From positions 62,001 through 126,000 of the forward strand of contig JAJEGI010000005.1 of NCBI GenBank assembly GCA_022819945.1: a stretch of 64,000 bases of DNA, in the 5' to 3' direction. This document shows, one piece after another, positions 17,702 to 26,649 of this stretch. Position 1 is the stretch's first letter. Each line of letters opens with the position of its first letter. The notes beneath the pieces are model-generated. The model ran no database searches. It was given only the letters and a program-made list of their open reading frames with translations, and was not told the DNA's origin. Made by a program: the position numbers and the translations under genes. Source of the stretch: Candidatus Poribacteria bacterium (GTDB lineage: Bacteria > Poribacteria > WGA-4E > WGA-3G).

Positions 17702-18727
17702 CTAAGAGAACAGCGTTGCTTGCGAATTTACAGGGTAGTCAAAGTACGCATAAGCCGCATCAGTTGCGACGCGCCCTCCCGGTGTCAGTGCCAAGAACCC
17801 TGCTTTAATATAATAAGGTTCATAAACTTCTGCAATAGTGCGCTCATCTTCACTCAGCGCGACAGCGAGTGCCTTAACCCCTGCGCGTCCGTTGAATTTC
17901 TCAATAAGGGTCTGGAAGTAGGCATAGTCTTGTGCGTTTAATCCGCGTTCATCAATGCCAAAGAATTCCAGTGCCTCCTCCGCAACCGCAAGCGTAAGTA
18001 TGCCATCGCTTTCGACTTGCGCATAATCTCTGACGTTAGCGAGTAATTTATTCGCAATTCGCATCGTGCCACGCGAGCGACAGGCTAAGGCATATTCTGC
18101 TTCTTCGTCTATATTAATATTAAGTTTTGCACTGTTAATGCGGATAACTTGTTGGATGTCCTCGGGTTCGTAGTAATCAAGGTGGATGCGAATGCCGAAC
18201 CGATCCCGAAAGGGACCCGCAAGTAATCCTTCACGCGTCGTCGCACCAATTAACGTAAACGGATCCAGCGGGACTTGCATAACATCGGATGCAGGCCCTT
18301 GACCGATAGTGAAATCGAGTTGATAATCTTCCATTGCAGGATAAAGTGATTCTTGCACGTTCCCTTTCATCTGGTGGATTTCGTCAATGAAGAGGATATC
18401 TCCCTTTTCAAGATTCGTCAGCGTTGAGGCTAAGTCTAATTTTTCCATGACAGGACCGATCGCCTGTTTAAAGTTGCTCTGAATCTCATTGGCGATGATC
18501 CTCGCAAGCGTCGTCTTTCCTAATCCCGGTGGACTCACAAGTAGCACATGTTCAAGCGCATCCCCACGCTCTTTGGCAGCTTCAATATGGATGTAAAGCT
18601 GTTTTTTCGCTCTATCCTGTCCAATAAATTCCTTCAGCGTTCTCGGACGTAGGCTATATCCGAAGTCATCATCTTCAGTCGCCAAATCTTGTATCCGAAG
18701 GGAATCTGGCTTGTCGTGGTTATCCAT
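17702..18727 (-). CDS. ruvB: Holliday junction DNA helicase RuvB
   Basis: A 341-residue AAA+ motor of the RuvABC branch-migration complex. Walker A SPPGLGKTT (residues 65-73), Walker B DILFIDEIHQM (near 114) and sensor 1 GATTREGLLAGPFRDRFG are intact, followed by a C-terminal winged helix (GGRVATDAAYAYF). The opening LRPRTLKEFIGQ is typical. It lies between ruvA and queA and ends 43 bases before queA. Confidence 0.96.
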   Translation of the reverse strand: MDNHDKPDSLRIQDLATEDDDFGYSLRPRTLKEFIGQDRAKKQLYIHIEAAKERGDALEHVLLVSPPGLGKTTLARIIANEIQSNFKQAIGPVMEKLDLASTLTNLEKGDILFIDEIHQMKGNVQESLYPAMEDYQLDFTIGQGPASDVMQVPLDPFTLIGATTREGLLAGPFRDRFGIRIHLDYYEPEDIQQVIRINSAKLNINIDEEAEYALACRSRGTMRIANKLLANVRDYAQVESDGILTLAVAEEALEFFGIDERGLNAQDYAYFQTLIEKFNGRAGVKALAVALSEDERTIAEVYEPYYIKAGFLALTPGGRVATDAAYAYFDYPVNSQATLFS

Positions 18728-18749
18728 AATTCACGTTCCTAAATAGAGG

Positions 18750-19346
18750 CTAATTTCGGATATAGCGAAGTGCCTGTTTGAGTAAATTCTCCGGTTGCGC
18801 AGCGTCTCCGAGAACCTTTTGTGCTTTTTCGACGGCTTGTTCTGCCTCAAGTTCCGAAGCACCGAGGTTGACGAGCATTTCGATTACCGAGGCATCCGGT
18901 GTCCCAGATCTCTCAAGGTCAGCGTCGCCTTCAAGTTTCATTTTAGTGATATTCTTTTTAAGTTTGGTGATGATAACTTGTGCAATGTCTTTGGTTAAGC
19001 GCGGCACCCGCATCAGTGTAGTAGTTTCTCCACGCTGTACAGCGCGTTGGAATTGTAAAGGAGACAACCTCGCAACGATATTTTGCGCGAGGGCTGGTCC
19101 TACGCCAGAGACAGTCAGCGCCAATTCAAAGACTTTTAGGGCATCCCTTGAAATAAACCCATAAAGGGTTATCTTGTTTTCACGACTTTGATGGTAGTGT
19201 GTATGAAAGGTAACAGGATCGCCTATCGGTGGTAGGTCTGTTACAATTCTCGGGGCTACGTCAACGGCATATCCAATACCGTTTACATCGACAATCACCT
19301 GTTTTGTCTCTTTATGAACGATAACGCCTTTGATATAAGCAATCAT
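18750..19346 (-). CDS. ruvA: Holliday junction DNA helicase subunit RuvA
   Basis: A 198-residue RuvA. The N-terminal OB fold (MIAYIKGVI ... VDVNGIGYAV), the middle helix-hairpin-helix region with VSGVGPALAQNIV, and a C-terminal three-helix UBA-like domain (EMLVNLGASELEAEQAVEKA) are all recognisable. It binds the junction and loads RuvB. It sits 22 bases upstream of ruvB and 31 bases downstream of ruvC. Confidence 0.94.
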   Translation of the reverse strand: MIAYIKGVIVHKETKQVIVDVNGIGYAVDVAPRIVTDLPPIGDPVTFHTHYHQSRENKITLYGFISRDALKVFELALTVSGVGPALAQNIVARLSPLQFQRAVQRGETTTLMRVPRLTKDIAQVIITKLKKNITKMKLEGDADLERSGTPDASVIEMLVNLGASELEAEQAVEKAQKVLGDAAQPENLLKQALRYIRN

Positions 19347-19377
19347 CCTAATTCCTCTAAACAGAAATACGCTGTTG

Positions 19378-19896
19378 CTATTGTGTATACTTTTTTTTCA
19401 GTTCAAGAACTTTATAAGAACGGGCATGGCAAAGTGCAAGCGCGAGCGCGTCTGCCGCGTGATCCGGACGTGGTGGCTCTTTTAGTTTCAGCAGGACTTG
19501 CGTCATTTTTTGCATCTGCGCTTTTGTGGCTTTCCCATACCCGACAATGGCTTGTTTAACCTGAGTAGGTGCGTATAGCGCAATAGGACAATTCGCATTC
19601 GCAGCCGCAAGCTTCACAATACCTTTGACTTCGCCAAGGGTAAATGCGCTGTTTATATTCTTACTAAAAAAGATATCCTCAAGGACTACGCTCTCGATAG
19701 CGAATTCCGCAATCAAGTCAGTCACAGCATCGTAAATTTTTTTCAGTCGCATTTCCGATGCTGTTTGAGGGCTGGTTGTGATATTCCCGAAGGCACGCGG
19801 AGCAAACCGATTGGCGTGGAATTCAACCACGCCGTATCCAGTATTCGCAATGCCGGGGTCAATGCCAAGGATTATCAATTTTTGTATGATGTGCAC
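19378..19896 (-). CDS. ruvC: Holliday junction resolvase RuvC
   Basis: A 172-residue RuvC endonuclease. The RNase H-like active site is visible as GIDPG (first Asp), VLEDIFF (Glu) and DHAADALALAL (the C-terminal acidic pair). The DNA-contact segment GYGKATKAQMQKM is also typical. It starts two bases after the yebC stop, so the two are co-translated. Length is normal for the family. Confidence 0.95.
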   Translation of the reverse strand: MHIIQKLIILGIDPGIANTGYGVVEFHANRFAPRAFGNITTSPQTASEMRLKKIYDAVTDLIAEFAIESVVLEDIFFSKNINSAFTLGEVKGIVKLAAANANCPIALYAPTQVKQAIVGYGKATKAQMQKMTQVLLKLKEPPRPDHAADALALALCHARSYKVLELKKKYTQ

Positions 19897-19898
19897 AG

Positions 19899-20645
19899 CT
19901 AAGCTGCGGCTTCTAAGAGGTTATCAGGGATATCGAAATTGGCATAGACTTTTTGTACATCGTCGAGTTCGTCGAGCGCGTCCATGAGGCGTAACATCCG
20001 TTCTGCTTCTTTGCCTTCAAGTTTCACGGTGTTTTGCGGAATCATGCTAATTTCAGCGAGTTGAACTTCAGCGGATGTCTCCTGAATCGCTGTTAGGACG
20101 TTATCGAACATCTCAAACGGTGTAATAATTTCCATACCTGTTTCGGAAGCGGTTACATCTTCAGCACCCGCTTCAACCGCGGTCATAAACAATTCTTCTT
20201 CATCGATACTATCAGGCGTGACGACGATCAATCCACATTTATCGAAGCCCCAGGCAACGCACCCGCGTTCGCCGATTCTCCCTTCGTGCTTACTGAAAGC
20301 GTGTCGAATCGCTGCGACAGCGCGATTGCGGTTGTCGGTCAAGACTTCTATCATCACTGCGACCCCACCGGGTCCGTAGCCTTCGTAGAGAATCTCTTCG
20401 TAGGTTTCACCCTCAAGTGCACCGGTACCACGAAGGATCGCTTTTTCAATGTTATCGTTGGGAACGTTGCTTGATTTTGCAGCTGCAATGGCGGTTCTAA
20501 GGCGTGGATTTGTATCTACATCGCCACCCCCAATACGCGCGGAGGCGGTAATCTCTTTAATCAACTTTGAGAAAAGTTTGCCGCGTCTGGAGTCGTTCGC
20601 TGCTTTTTTGTGTTTAATTGTGGACCATTTAGAATGTCCGGACAT
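19899..20645 (-). CDS. yebC: YebC/PmpR family protein
   Basis: A 248-residue YebC/PmpR protein. The opening [31 protein letters not shown] block is diagnostic, as are [25 protein letters not shown] and [18 protein letters not shown]. Members act as transcriptional regulators and some relieve ribosome stalling. Here it leads the ruvCAB-queA-yajC operon, which is the common order. It has its own promoter (20671-20699) and an AAGGAG ribosome site seven bases before the ATG. Confidence 0.95.
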   Translation of the reverse strand: MSGHSKWSTIKHKKAANDSRRGKLFSKLIKEITASARIGGGDVDTNPRLRTAIAAAKSSNVPNDNIEKAILRGTGALEGETYEEILYEGYGPGGVAVMIEVLTDNRNRAVAAIRHAFSKHEGRIGERGCVAWGFDKCGLIVVTPDSIDEEELFMTAVEAGAEDVTASETGMEIITPFEMFDNVLTAIQETSAEVQLAEISMIPQNTVKLEGKEAERMLRLMDALDELDDVQKVYANFDIPDNLLEAAA

Positions 20646-20670
20646 AACCTATCTCCTTTCTGATTAAATT

Positions 20671-20699
20671 AGTATACCATAAAACGAAAAAAGCTTCAA
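20671..20699 (-). promoter_or_regulatory. Promoter of the yebC-ruvCAB-queA-yajC operon
   Basis: Read on the minus strand, TTGAAG (20699-20694), a 17-base spacer, then TATACT (20676-20671). It is followed at a suitable distance by the AAGGAG ribosome site of yebC, and both hexamers are good vegetative matches. Confidence 0.6.
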
Positions 20700-20761
20700 C
20701 TTCCGGATCGAATTCTCCCGATGATAAACCACAAGACTTCTTAAGACGGGGACATAATTAA

Positions 20762-20791
20762 TTGGACAAACACCAGAATCTATGCTACACT
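20762..20791 (+). promoter_or_regulatory. Promoter for the zinc-ribbon protein gene
   Basis: TTGGAC (20762-20767), an 18-base spacer and TACACT (20786-20791) lie upstream of the ATG at 20830 and face away from the yebC promoter. A small palindrome, CTCCTTTAAGGAG (20803-20815), lies over the ribosome site and could hide it in a hairpin. Confidence 0.45.
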
Positions 20792-20829
20792 TATTAAATC
20801 TCTCCTTTAAGGAGTTTAGGTGAGTTGCT

Positions 20830-21612
20830 ATGTTACCATTTGTTCTTAAAATCGCAGACCGGCCCGTGGAACGGTTACAGCGTATCAGTGATGAAAATCA
20901 ACCTATTGATGTTAATGTGCAGGTTGAACTTTACTCGCGGGAAATTAATCGCGCCGATATAACGCGTACACCGGCGTCTCGGCGGTTAAGTCAACTAATC
21001 TTGCACGAAGCCACTGAGAACGCTTATGCGACTTTTACTACATTTCTCCAAAATAGCGCGGAACCCGAAAATTTTCTGCCGTTTGAACGGCTCTCACAAC
21101 ATCCGTGTCGGCACTATGCGTTGATCCTCTCTGCATCGCGCTCGCATGAACTCTCTGAAATCTGTCAGATGCAGCCTGACGCGAACGCCGCTGTTTTTCA
21201 CTATCGAGGATTTGAGATAGCAATCAAACCGCGTAGATATATTTTGGACACCGCTGCTTATTTGGTGGCACCTGATAAATATACGCTTTTTATACGGCAG
21301 GTGCGCGAAGAGAATACCATTCGGGTCTACCGTAGCAATTTTATTAATCTCTCTCGGAATTCACCACCACCATTTAAACTTGATACCCACGATATAATTG
21401 AAAGCCTGCAGCTGGAGTTTGTGGAAGAAAGGGAACGAAATTTGCCGATAGAGCAGCTGCTTATGTTCCCACCGAATACTGAAGAAGCAAACTCTCCTCG
21501 CCTTGTTAAGTGTCCTGAGTGTGGCGGTCGCGTACGCCGACTCGGTAGAGAAGCGGATTTCTGCCTCGAATGCGATTGGGATAACCTACCACCCCTAAAA
21601 CATCCACGATAA
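20830..21612 (+). CDS. Hypothetical protein with C-terminal zinc ribbon
   Basis: A 260-residue protein with no recognised N-terminal family. Residues 1-220 look like a mixed alpha/beta cytoplasmic domain with no membrane helix. The C-terminal 35 residues hold CPECGG (near 228-233) and CLECDWD (near 245-251), two CxxC knuckles that make a zinc ribbon. Ribbons of this type mediate nucleic-acid or protein contacts. It has its own promoter and is transcribed away from yebC. No function is assigned. Confidence 0.6.
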   Translation: MLPFVLKIADRPVERLQRISDENQPIDVNVQVELYSREINRADITRTPASRRLSQLILHEATENAYATFTTFLQNSAEPENFLPFERLSQHPCRHYALILSASRSHELSEICQMQPDANAAVFHYRGFEIAIKPRRYILDTAAYLVAPDKYTLFIRQVREENTIRVYRSNFINLSRNSPPPFKLDTHDIIESLQLEFVEERERNLPIEQLLMFPPNTEEANSPRLVKCPECGGRVRRLGREADFCLECDWDNLPPLKHPR

Positions 21613-21694
21613 TTTACAACAGAAGCCTGCGCGTAAGTCTGTCGTAGATGATCCGCCACTCGTGTTTGTCTAACTAACGTGGTGCTATCCTATT

Positions 21695-22309
21695 TCAAGT
21701 CTGACTCCCAAGTTGCGCCATATACAGAACAATGACCGTAGTACTGACAGCAAGGACTGCACCGACAACGGTTTGGAGGAGCGTGTGCCGTTTGCGATAA
21801 ACGCGTGCCCAAGAAATCAGTGGAACTAATAGGAATAACCATCCGAACTGAGGATTAACGAGCATGACGAGGACGGTAACGCAACCCGTCGCAACGCTGC
21901 TGTGAAAACTGATTTTCCAGAGTGGGGTAATTGCCGAAAAAATGGCACTATTCGCGACGTAGGCAACGCCTGCCCAAACGATTTCACGGGCCGCACCGAG
22001 TTGGTGAAGTAAAACAGTGCCGACAATCATACTGATGAGCGTACAGCATAAAGGTAGGAGCCGTTCCTCTCTATTCTGCAAATGAAAGTCGCTGACTCTG
22101 GAAAACCGGACCATCAGCCCTATTGAGAGTGCCGGTAGCAGCGTAACAAATACAACGACAATCACTAACCAGCGGAGTGCGTCTTGGGGGGGCGCATATT
22201 TTTGGACAACCCCGACAGCAGTTGCAATTGGCACCAAAAATGGGCTAAATAAGACAGAGGTCCCCCATGCAATGCCTGCCGGAATTGTCGATAAGTTGCT
22301 ACGCGTCAT
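21695..22309 (-). CDS. PAP2-like membrane phosphatase family protein
   Basis: A 204-residue membrane protein with five or six hydrophobic helices. Two motifs fit the PAP2 (type 2 phosphatidic acid phosphatase) superfamily: KISFHSS in the middle, matching the second phosphatase motif (usually xSGH), and ARVYRKRHTLLQTVVGA at the C terminus, matching the third motif (SRxxxxxHxxxQ/D). Acidic residues of the classical site are partly replaced, so activity is uncertain. The ATG at 22309 is preferred over the TTG before it. It starts three bases after the stop of the peroxiredoxin gene and so belongs to that transcription unit. Confidence 0.65.
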   Translation of the reverse strand: MTRSNLSTIPAGIAWGTSVLFSPFLVPIATAVGVVQKYAPPQDALRWLVIVVVFVTLLPALSIGLMVRFSRVSDFHLQNREERLLPLCCTLISMIVGTVLLHQLGAAREIVWAGVAYVANSAIFSAITPLWKISFHSSVATGCVTVLVMLVNPQFGWLFLLVPLISWARVYRKRHTLLQTVVGAVLAVSTTVIVLYMAQLGSQT

Positions 22310-22312
22310 CAA

Positions 22313-23323
22313 TTAATTTGACGTTTCCAAGGTTTTGAAGAAATTAACCAAGTCCGGTCCATGGGTACTCGCATTGACCGCTTTATCAATTTCCACAATC
22401 TTTCCCGTTTTATCAATGATAATAGCAGATCGTTGGATGCTGCCATCTGGGGCATCCGTCGCGCCGTACAGCAGCGCGAGATTGCGTCCAGCGTCCACCA
22501 AAAGCGGGAAGTTTAACTGATTTTCTTCCGAGAATTTCTGACGCGAGTCCGCGTCATTGTGGGTGATCCCGAAAATCTGGGTATCGTATTTTGCGAAACT
22601 ACTCGACTCATCACGGAGCGAGCAAACTTGCGCCGTTCAGCCGCGTCCGAAGTCGCGCGGGTAAAACGATAACACGACATTCTTTTTCTCGGTTAACTCG
22701 CTGAGTTGATAAGTCTTGCCTGTACTATCAGTGGCAATGAAATCTGGAGCGGGTTGCCCAACTTCTATCTTCGGTAGTACCTTCTTAAGCAGTGCGACGA
22801 CATCTTCGCCGTGCGTTTGGACCTTGACCTCTTCATCGATGGCGCGGATATACCCCGCTTTATCAATGATGAAGGTTGTCCGTTTTGAAGCGTTGAACCT
22901 TTCCATGATACCGCTGTACTGCTTGCTTACCTCAAATTCCGTATCGGCTAAGAGTGAAAATCCGAATTTTTCTGCTTCCCTAAACCGTTTATGCGAATCA
23001 ACATCGTCAACACTAACACCGAAAAGTACACTCTCGGTTGCTTCTATCTCGCTCAAATTATCCCGGAGCGAACAAAGTTCGGCTGTTCAGCCACCTGTGA
23101 AATCTTTCGGGTAAAAAGCGAGAACGACATTCTTTTTCCCTAAATAATCGCTGAGGTTTCGCTCAACGCCTTCTTCATCTTTCAGCGTAAAATCTGGGGC
23201 GATCATTCCTACTTTTAGCATATCTGGAGTTGTCACTGCCTCCTCCCCTGAAGCTACTGCAATCAAAATGGCTGTCGTGAGGATAACAACCAATGCGCTT
23301 GTATTAAGCCGCGTTTGAAACAT
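22313..23323 (-). CDS. Exported tandem peroxiredoxin (PrxQ/BCP type) with two selenocysteine UGA codons
   Basis: One continuous frame of 337 codons encodes 336 residues if two in-frame UGA codons are read as selenocysteine. Residues 1-28 are a signal peptide (hydrophobic 10-24). Domain 1 contains [22 protein letters not shown] at position 79, then TAELC (C84) and SLRD. Domain 2 starts near residue 190 with [23 protein letters not shown] at 229, then TAQVC (C234) and SLRD. In PrxQ/BCP proteins the position of each UGA is the peroxidatic cysteine and the Cys five residues on is the resolving one. Both halves otherwise align well at about 150 residues apart. Hairpins follow each UGA. It would reduce peroxides outside the cytoplasm. 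SelA/B/C/D genes are not in the window. Read without recoding, the locus is three broken fragments. Confidence 0.85.
22590..22626 (-). promoter_or_regulatory. SECIS-like hairpin after UGA 229
   Basis: Thirteen to fifty bases after the first U of UGA (22639-22637), the mRNA can fold with an outer UUUG/CAAA stem, a CUCG/CGAG stem and an upper CUC/GAG stem closed by a six-base CGUGAU loop, with one U bulge beside the upper stem. A GU-containing apical loop and a bulged U close to the UGA are features of bacterial SECIS elements. The hairpin is drawn by eye. Confidence 0.5.
23041..23077 (-). promoter_or_regulatory. SECIS-like hairpin after UGA 79
   Basis: Downstream of UGA (23089-23087), UCGCUC pairs with GAGCGA around an 11-base loop (CGGGAUAAUUU), and an outer CUU/AAG stem closes an internal loop. 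The spacing from the UGA is like that at the second site. Part of the similarity follows from the shared CSLRD coding, so the fold is supportive evidence only. Confidence 0.45.
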
Positions 23324-23360
23324 CGCGCTATGCCTCCATTATCAATACATTATTTAATCA

Positions 23361-23450
23361 GTCCCTACGCAAACCCTTCGTTGGCGAGGTCTGAAACCTC
23401 GTTAGCTGCGCGTGATACATAGGATTCCGTAGAAAAATTGCGTAAGTTCT
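23361..23450. repeat. TACGCA-type palindromic repeat, variant copy
   Basis: GTCCCTACGCA at the left and TGCGTAAGTTCT at the right form imperfect terminal inverted repeats around an inner palindrome CGAGGTCTGAAACCTCG (23385-23401). It belongs to the same family as the copies near 26.5, 37.3, 40.6 and 44.3 kb. It fills most of the gap upstream of the peroxiredoxin gene. Confidence 0.55.
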
Positions 23451-23527
23451 ATTAATGAAATTATACGCTATTTTCTTATGTGTGTCAAGCCAATTGGCAT
23501 GAAAATTAAGGCGACAAGAGCGTGCTG

Positions 23528-24406
23528 TTACTTTGAAATAACACCCTGTTCTTCAAGCCATATTTTCAAAGGAACATCTCCGTCCTTCGGTGAAAAATGT
23601 CCGTTTGCATTCATTCCACCGCCGAGCAGCTGCTGTCGAATCGGGTCATTCCGATCGAACATCTCTTGTGGAATCGTCATGTCATCCTTGCTGCGTAGCC
23701 ATCGGTAGCCGTATCCATAAAAGAGACCCTTACGCGTGATGTCAGAATCGTTTTCGCTGCGGGCATGCCATATACGGCGGTCAAAGAAAACGGCATCACC
23801 CGGTCTACAACAGACAGGCGTTGCCCCTTCCGGCATTGATCCATCTGCTGGACGTTCCAGCTTATCCCACAGATGGCTGCCGGGGATAACATAGAAATTG
23901 CCGCGTCCCGTTTCGGAGCAGTCGGAGAGCCAATAAACAACTTTGATGGAGAGACGGGGGCGCGGTGAACTTTCGATCTCAATGTTAACGCGTCCGCTGT
24001 CTTGATGCCAACCGAGTGGGGCGGATTTACCGCGAACCGCCTCCGGACGTGGTGGTGTGATAATGAAGTGGCTGTGGTAAGAATAGATATTCCAGCCCAA
24101 AATGCCCCACACCTTCGGGAACGTTTTATACCAATCCAAAATATTTACGAAAATCTGATCCCTGCCGAGGAAATTCGGGTAGAAAAAGTTGCTGTGTGCA
24201 GTCATCTGATTTTTGGTATGGGGGTCATAGCCAGCATCAAGATGATTCTGATAGATATTATCTACCCGGGCTTCAAGGCGTTCAACAAGGTCTAACGGCA
24301 GCGCGTTTTCAACAGTGAAATAGCCGTCCGCATTTAAACGATTGCGTTGTTCGTCAGTCATCTGGTGTTGTAGATGTTTTTCGTCAAGCATATATCCAAT
24401 CCTCAA
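23528..24406 (-). CDS. Phytanoyl-CoA dioxygenase (PhyH) family protein
   Basis: A 292-residue Fe(II)/2-oxoglutarate-dependent dioxygenase of the PhyH family. The metal triad is visible as H-x-D in GWHQDSG and the distal His in FFDRRIWHARSEN; an Arg further on would bind 2-oxoglutarate. The family hydroxylates varied small molecules, and many PhyH proteins of unknown substrate occur in this type of genome. It starts after a 35-base gap from the Gfo/Idh/MocA gene and runs in the same direction, so the two are probably an operon. Substrate is unknown. Confidence 0.82.
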   Translation of the reverse strand: MRIGYMLDEKHLQHQMTDEQRNRLNADGYFTVENALPLDLVERLEARVDNIYQNHLDAGYDPHTKNQMTAHSNFFYPNFLGRDQIFVNILDWYKTFPKVWGILGWNIYSYHSHFIITPPRPEAVRGKSAPLGWHQDSGRVNIEIESSPRPRLSIKVVYWLSDCSETGRGNFYVIPGSHLWDKLERPADGSMPEGATPVCCRPGDAVFFDRRIWHARSENDSDITRKGLFYGYGYRWLRSKDDMTIPQEMFDRNDPIRQQLLGGGMNANGHFSPKDGDVPLKIWLEEQGVISK

Positions 24407-24441
24407 GGCGCGAAGTGCGGGACTTCAGTACTACAGAAACG

Positions 24442-25395
24442 TTAATCGGGCAGAGGACCCTCTATCTGATCCACGAGATGAATGGAGTGGATAACATCAC
24501 GAAGGTCTGTGAGCGGGACTGTCCGATTGCGGACACTATCAACAAAATGTTGATGCATAGTTAGCACACCTTCATAACTCGGTGAGTCGCGCTGATCTAC
24601 CCCATCGACTTCCCAACCGCCCATAACGTTCCTATTATTATCTTCATAAATTTCGATTTCTTCGGGAATTTTCATGTAACAACCGATACCGACACCATGC
24701 AACTCAGAACGTAAAACGCGTCCACCCGATGCGCGACTCCCAAAGAGTACGCCTGTGACGTTGTTATCAAAACGGACGAAGGCAGTGTAAAAGTTGCGTT
24801 GTTCTGCTCCAAAAGTATCGCGATGCGCAGTGACTTCCACCGGCTCGCCGCCTGCCATATAGCGGAGTAGATCAACAACGTGGCAGACATCGTTCCAAAG
24901 CGTTGTCGTAAATTCCCGATTCCCGCCCAACATCTGTTTATTGAAGGTGGTGACGGCTAATGTAACGGGTCCCTTTTCGGCGACACGCCGCATCGCTTCG
25001 CGCGTAACAGCGGCATATCTGCGCTGGAATCCTACCATGCAATAGACATCATTGGCAACCGCTGCCTCAAGTAGTTGTTGTGTTTCATCGCTATTCGCAC
25101 CGGGTGGTTTCTCGATAAACAGATGCTTGCCAGCGTTGAGGCAATCCAAAGCGGGTTGCAAAATCCACTTCTCGTTCATTACACAATAGACAACATCTAA
25201 GTCTAAGGTATCTAACATCTTCCGATGGTCTGTGAACGTATGCGGGAACTCGTATTTCTGTGCAACTTGCGCGAGTTTATCCTCATCAAGTTCACACGCG
25301 CCCAGCATCTCGACATCATCTTCCAGACGGTTAACGCTCGGGTAGTGTGCACCTTGACTGCGTCCACCTGCACCGATAAATCCTGCTTTAAGCAT
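24442..25395 (-). CDS. Gfo/Idh/MocA family oxidoreductase
   Basis: A 317-residue NAD(P)-dependent oxidoreductase starting at MLKAGFIGAGGRSQGAH, behind a GGAAGGAAGAG ribosome site; a longer in-frame start at 25452 has no such site. The N-terminal Rossmann fold has GxGGR, and EKPPG (near residue 95) carries the conserved lysine of the family. The C-terminal alpha/beta domain is complete. Such enzymes act on sugars, inositols or related compounds, and the substrate is not readable. It is followed by a phytanoyl-CoA dioxygenase gene in the same direction. Confidence 0.85.
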   Translation of the reverse strand: MLKAGFIGAGGRSQGAHYPSVNRLEDDVEMLGACELDEDKLAQVAQKYEFPHTFTDHRKMLDTLDLDVVYCVMNEKWILQPALDCLNAGKHLFIEKPPGANSDETQQLLEAAVANDVYCMVGFQRRYAAVTREAMRRVAEKGPVTLAVTTFNKQMLGGNREFTTTLWNDVCHVVDLLRYMAGGEPVEVTAHRDTFGAEQRNFYTAFVRFDNNVTGVLFGSRASGGRVLRSELHGVGIGCYMKIPEEIEIYEDNNRNVMGGWEVDGVDQRDSPSYEGVLTMHQHFVDSVRNRTVPLTDLRDVIHSIHLVDQIEGPLPD

Positions 25396-25518
25396 TGGGA
25401 ACTCTTCCTTCCGTCTCAGTATTCGCTGAATTTTGTCCGTGAAAGTGTTCATACTTTAGCATAAGGTTAAGTCAATTACAAGAAAATTTTTGAGAGTTTC
25501 AATTGCGATCAAACGCCG

Positions 25519-25548
25519 CTAAAAAAATCCCTAAATTGATACCTATGG
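25519..25548. repeat. AAAATC-CTAAATTGA-TATGG motif, copy 1
   Basis: A roughly 30-base AT-rich motif in the gap before the second PhyH gene. A similar version lies at 51979-52008. Both end in TATGG after CTAAATTGAnACnTATGG. They may be conserved leader or repeat fragments. Confidence 0.4.
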
Positions 25549-25673
25549 TCTAAAAATTTGAATTCTCTTGACGTTTTGTGGTATTCTTAAAAATATGTTG
25601 ATCTTCAGGCAATCAAAATGTTTTTCTGTTTATGGAACAGTTCTGAACTGAATAGATTGATAAGGAGAGACTC

Positions 25674-26498
25674 ATGCCAGTTTTTGATGCAGAAGCCTTA
25701 GAATTTTGGGAAGAGAACGGCTATGTCGTTGTACCGGAAGCGGTACCACTTGAGAATTGCCGCGCAGCGGAACAAGCTGTCTGGGATTTTCTTGAAATGA
25801 ATGGCGATGATCCAGACAGTTGGTATCCCGACCCACCACGCCGGAGTATTATGGTGGAAATTTATCAACACCAAGCCTTGTGGGATAACCGCCAATACCC
25901 GCGCGTCCATCAGGCGTTCTCAGAAATTTGGAGCAACGATAAACTCTGGGTTAGTTTTGATCGGGCAAGTATGAATCCGCCTGAACGTCCGGATTGGAAG
26001 TTCACGGGTCCTTATCTGCATTGGGATATGTCGTTAGACAATATGCCGGTGCGTTTAAAAGTACAAGGTGTGCTATATCTGGCGGATACGCCCGGTAACC
26101 AGGGCGCGTTTACCTGTATCCCCGGTTTCCATCGGAAGTTGGAATCGTGGTTGAACGATCTTCCTGAGGATGCGAACCCACGGGAAGTCGTGCGAGAATA
26201 CCAAGCAGAAGCGGTGCCAGTCGCAGGAAAAGCCGGCGATCTGGTAATCTGGCATAGCGCGTTGCCACACGGCAGCAGCCCGAACTCCGCTGAACGTCCG
26301 CGGATGGCGCAGTACATCACAATGTCACCAGCACCTGATGACGGCAAAGCGACAAGTGAGGGCCGTGTTAAAGGATGGCGCGAACGACTAACAGGACTCG
26401 GAAAAGAGCAACAAGAGAAGGAGCATCACCAAGGTAAGACGGCTGAATTGACACCTTTAGGAAAGAAACTCCTCGGGCTTGAACCGTGGGTCGCATAA
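25674..26498 (+). CDS. Phytanoyl-CoA dioxygenase (PhyH) family protein
   Basis: A 274-residue Fe(II)/2-oxoglutarate dioxygenase. The metal ligands are seen in LHWDMSLDN (His-x-Asp) and WHSALPHGSSPN (distal His), with an Arg in the SAERPRMAQY segment for 2-oxoglutarate. It begins with FWEENGYVVVPEAVP, typical of the family. It differs strongly from the PhyH protein at 23528 and is transcribed on its own from a separate start (ribosome site AAGGAG). Substrate unknown. Confidence 0.82.
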   Translation: MPVFDAEALEFWEENGYVVVPEAVPLENCRAAEQAVWDFLEMNGDDPDSWYPDPPRRSIMVEIYQHQALWDNRQYPRVHQAFSEIWSNDKLWVSFDRASMNPPERPDWKFTGPYLHWDMSLDNMPVRLKVQGVLYLADTPGNQGAFTCIPGFHRKLESWLNDLPEDANPREVVREYQAEAVPVAGKAGDLVIWHSALPHGSSPNSAERPRMAQYITMSPAPDDGKATSEGRVKGWRERLTGLGKEQQEKEHHQGKTAELTPLGKKLLGLEPWVA

Positions 26499-26514
26499 TA
26501 CATTTCTATAGTTT

Positions 26515-26649
26515 AGTCCTTACATATTTTTCCATGATAATGGACATATTACGCACTGCAGGCGGGGTTTTAAACCCTGAAGAAATACGCAGAAACACCC
26601 AATCAAAGACCCCCAGCAAAACCCTGCAAGGTGGGCTGCGTGAGTCCTA
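26515..26649. repeat. GCGTAAGTCCT-type palindromic repeat
   Basis: AGTCCTTACA at the left and GCGTGAGTCCT at the right are imperfect inverted ends around CTGCAGGCGGGGTTTTAAACCC and CCCTGCAAGG. The layout matches the copy at 44274-44383 closely. It fills the gap upstream of cydA. Confidence 0.6.

Noticed and set aside
22313..23323. UGA as a sense codon throughout (altered genetic code)
   Set aside because: Several genes here end in UGA at normal lengths (for example stops at 8653, 9201 and 14499), so UGA is an ordinary stop and recoding is local.
22637..23323. Three separate small peroxiredoxin fragments or a pseudogene
   Set aside because: The frame is kept without shifts, both interruptions are the same codon at the same functional position, and the flanking domains are well conserved.
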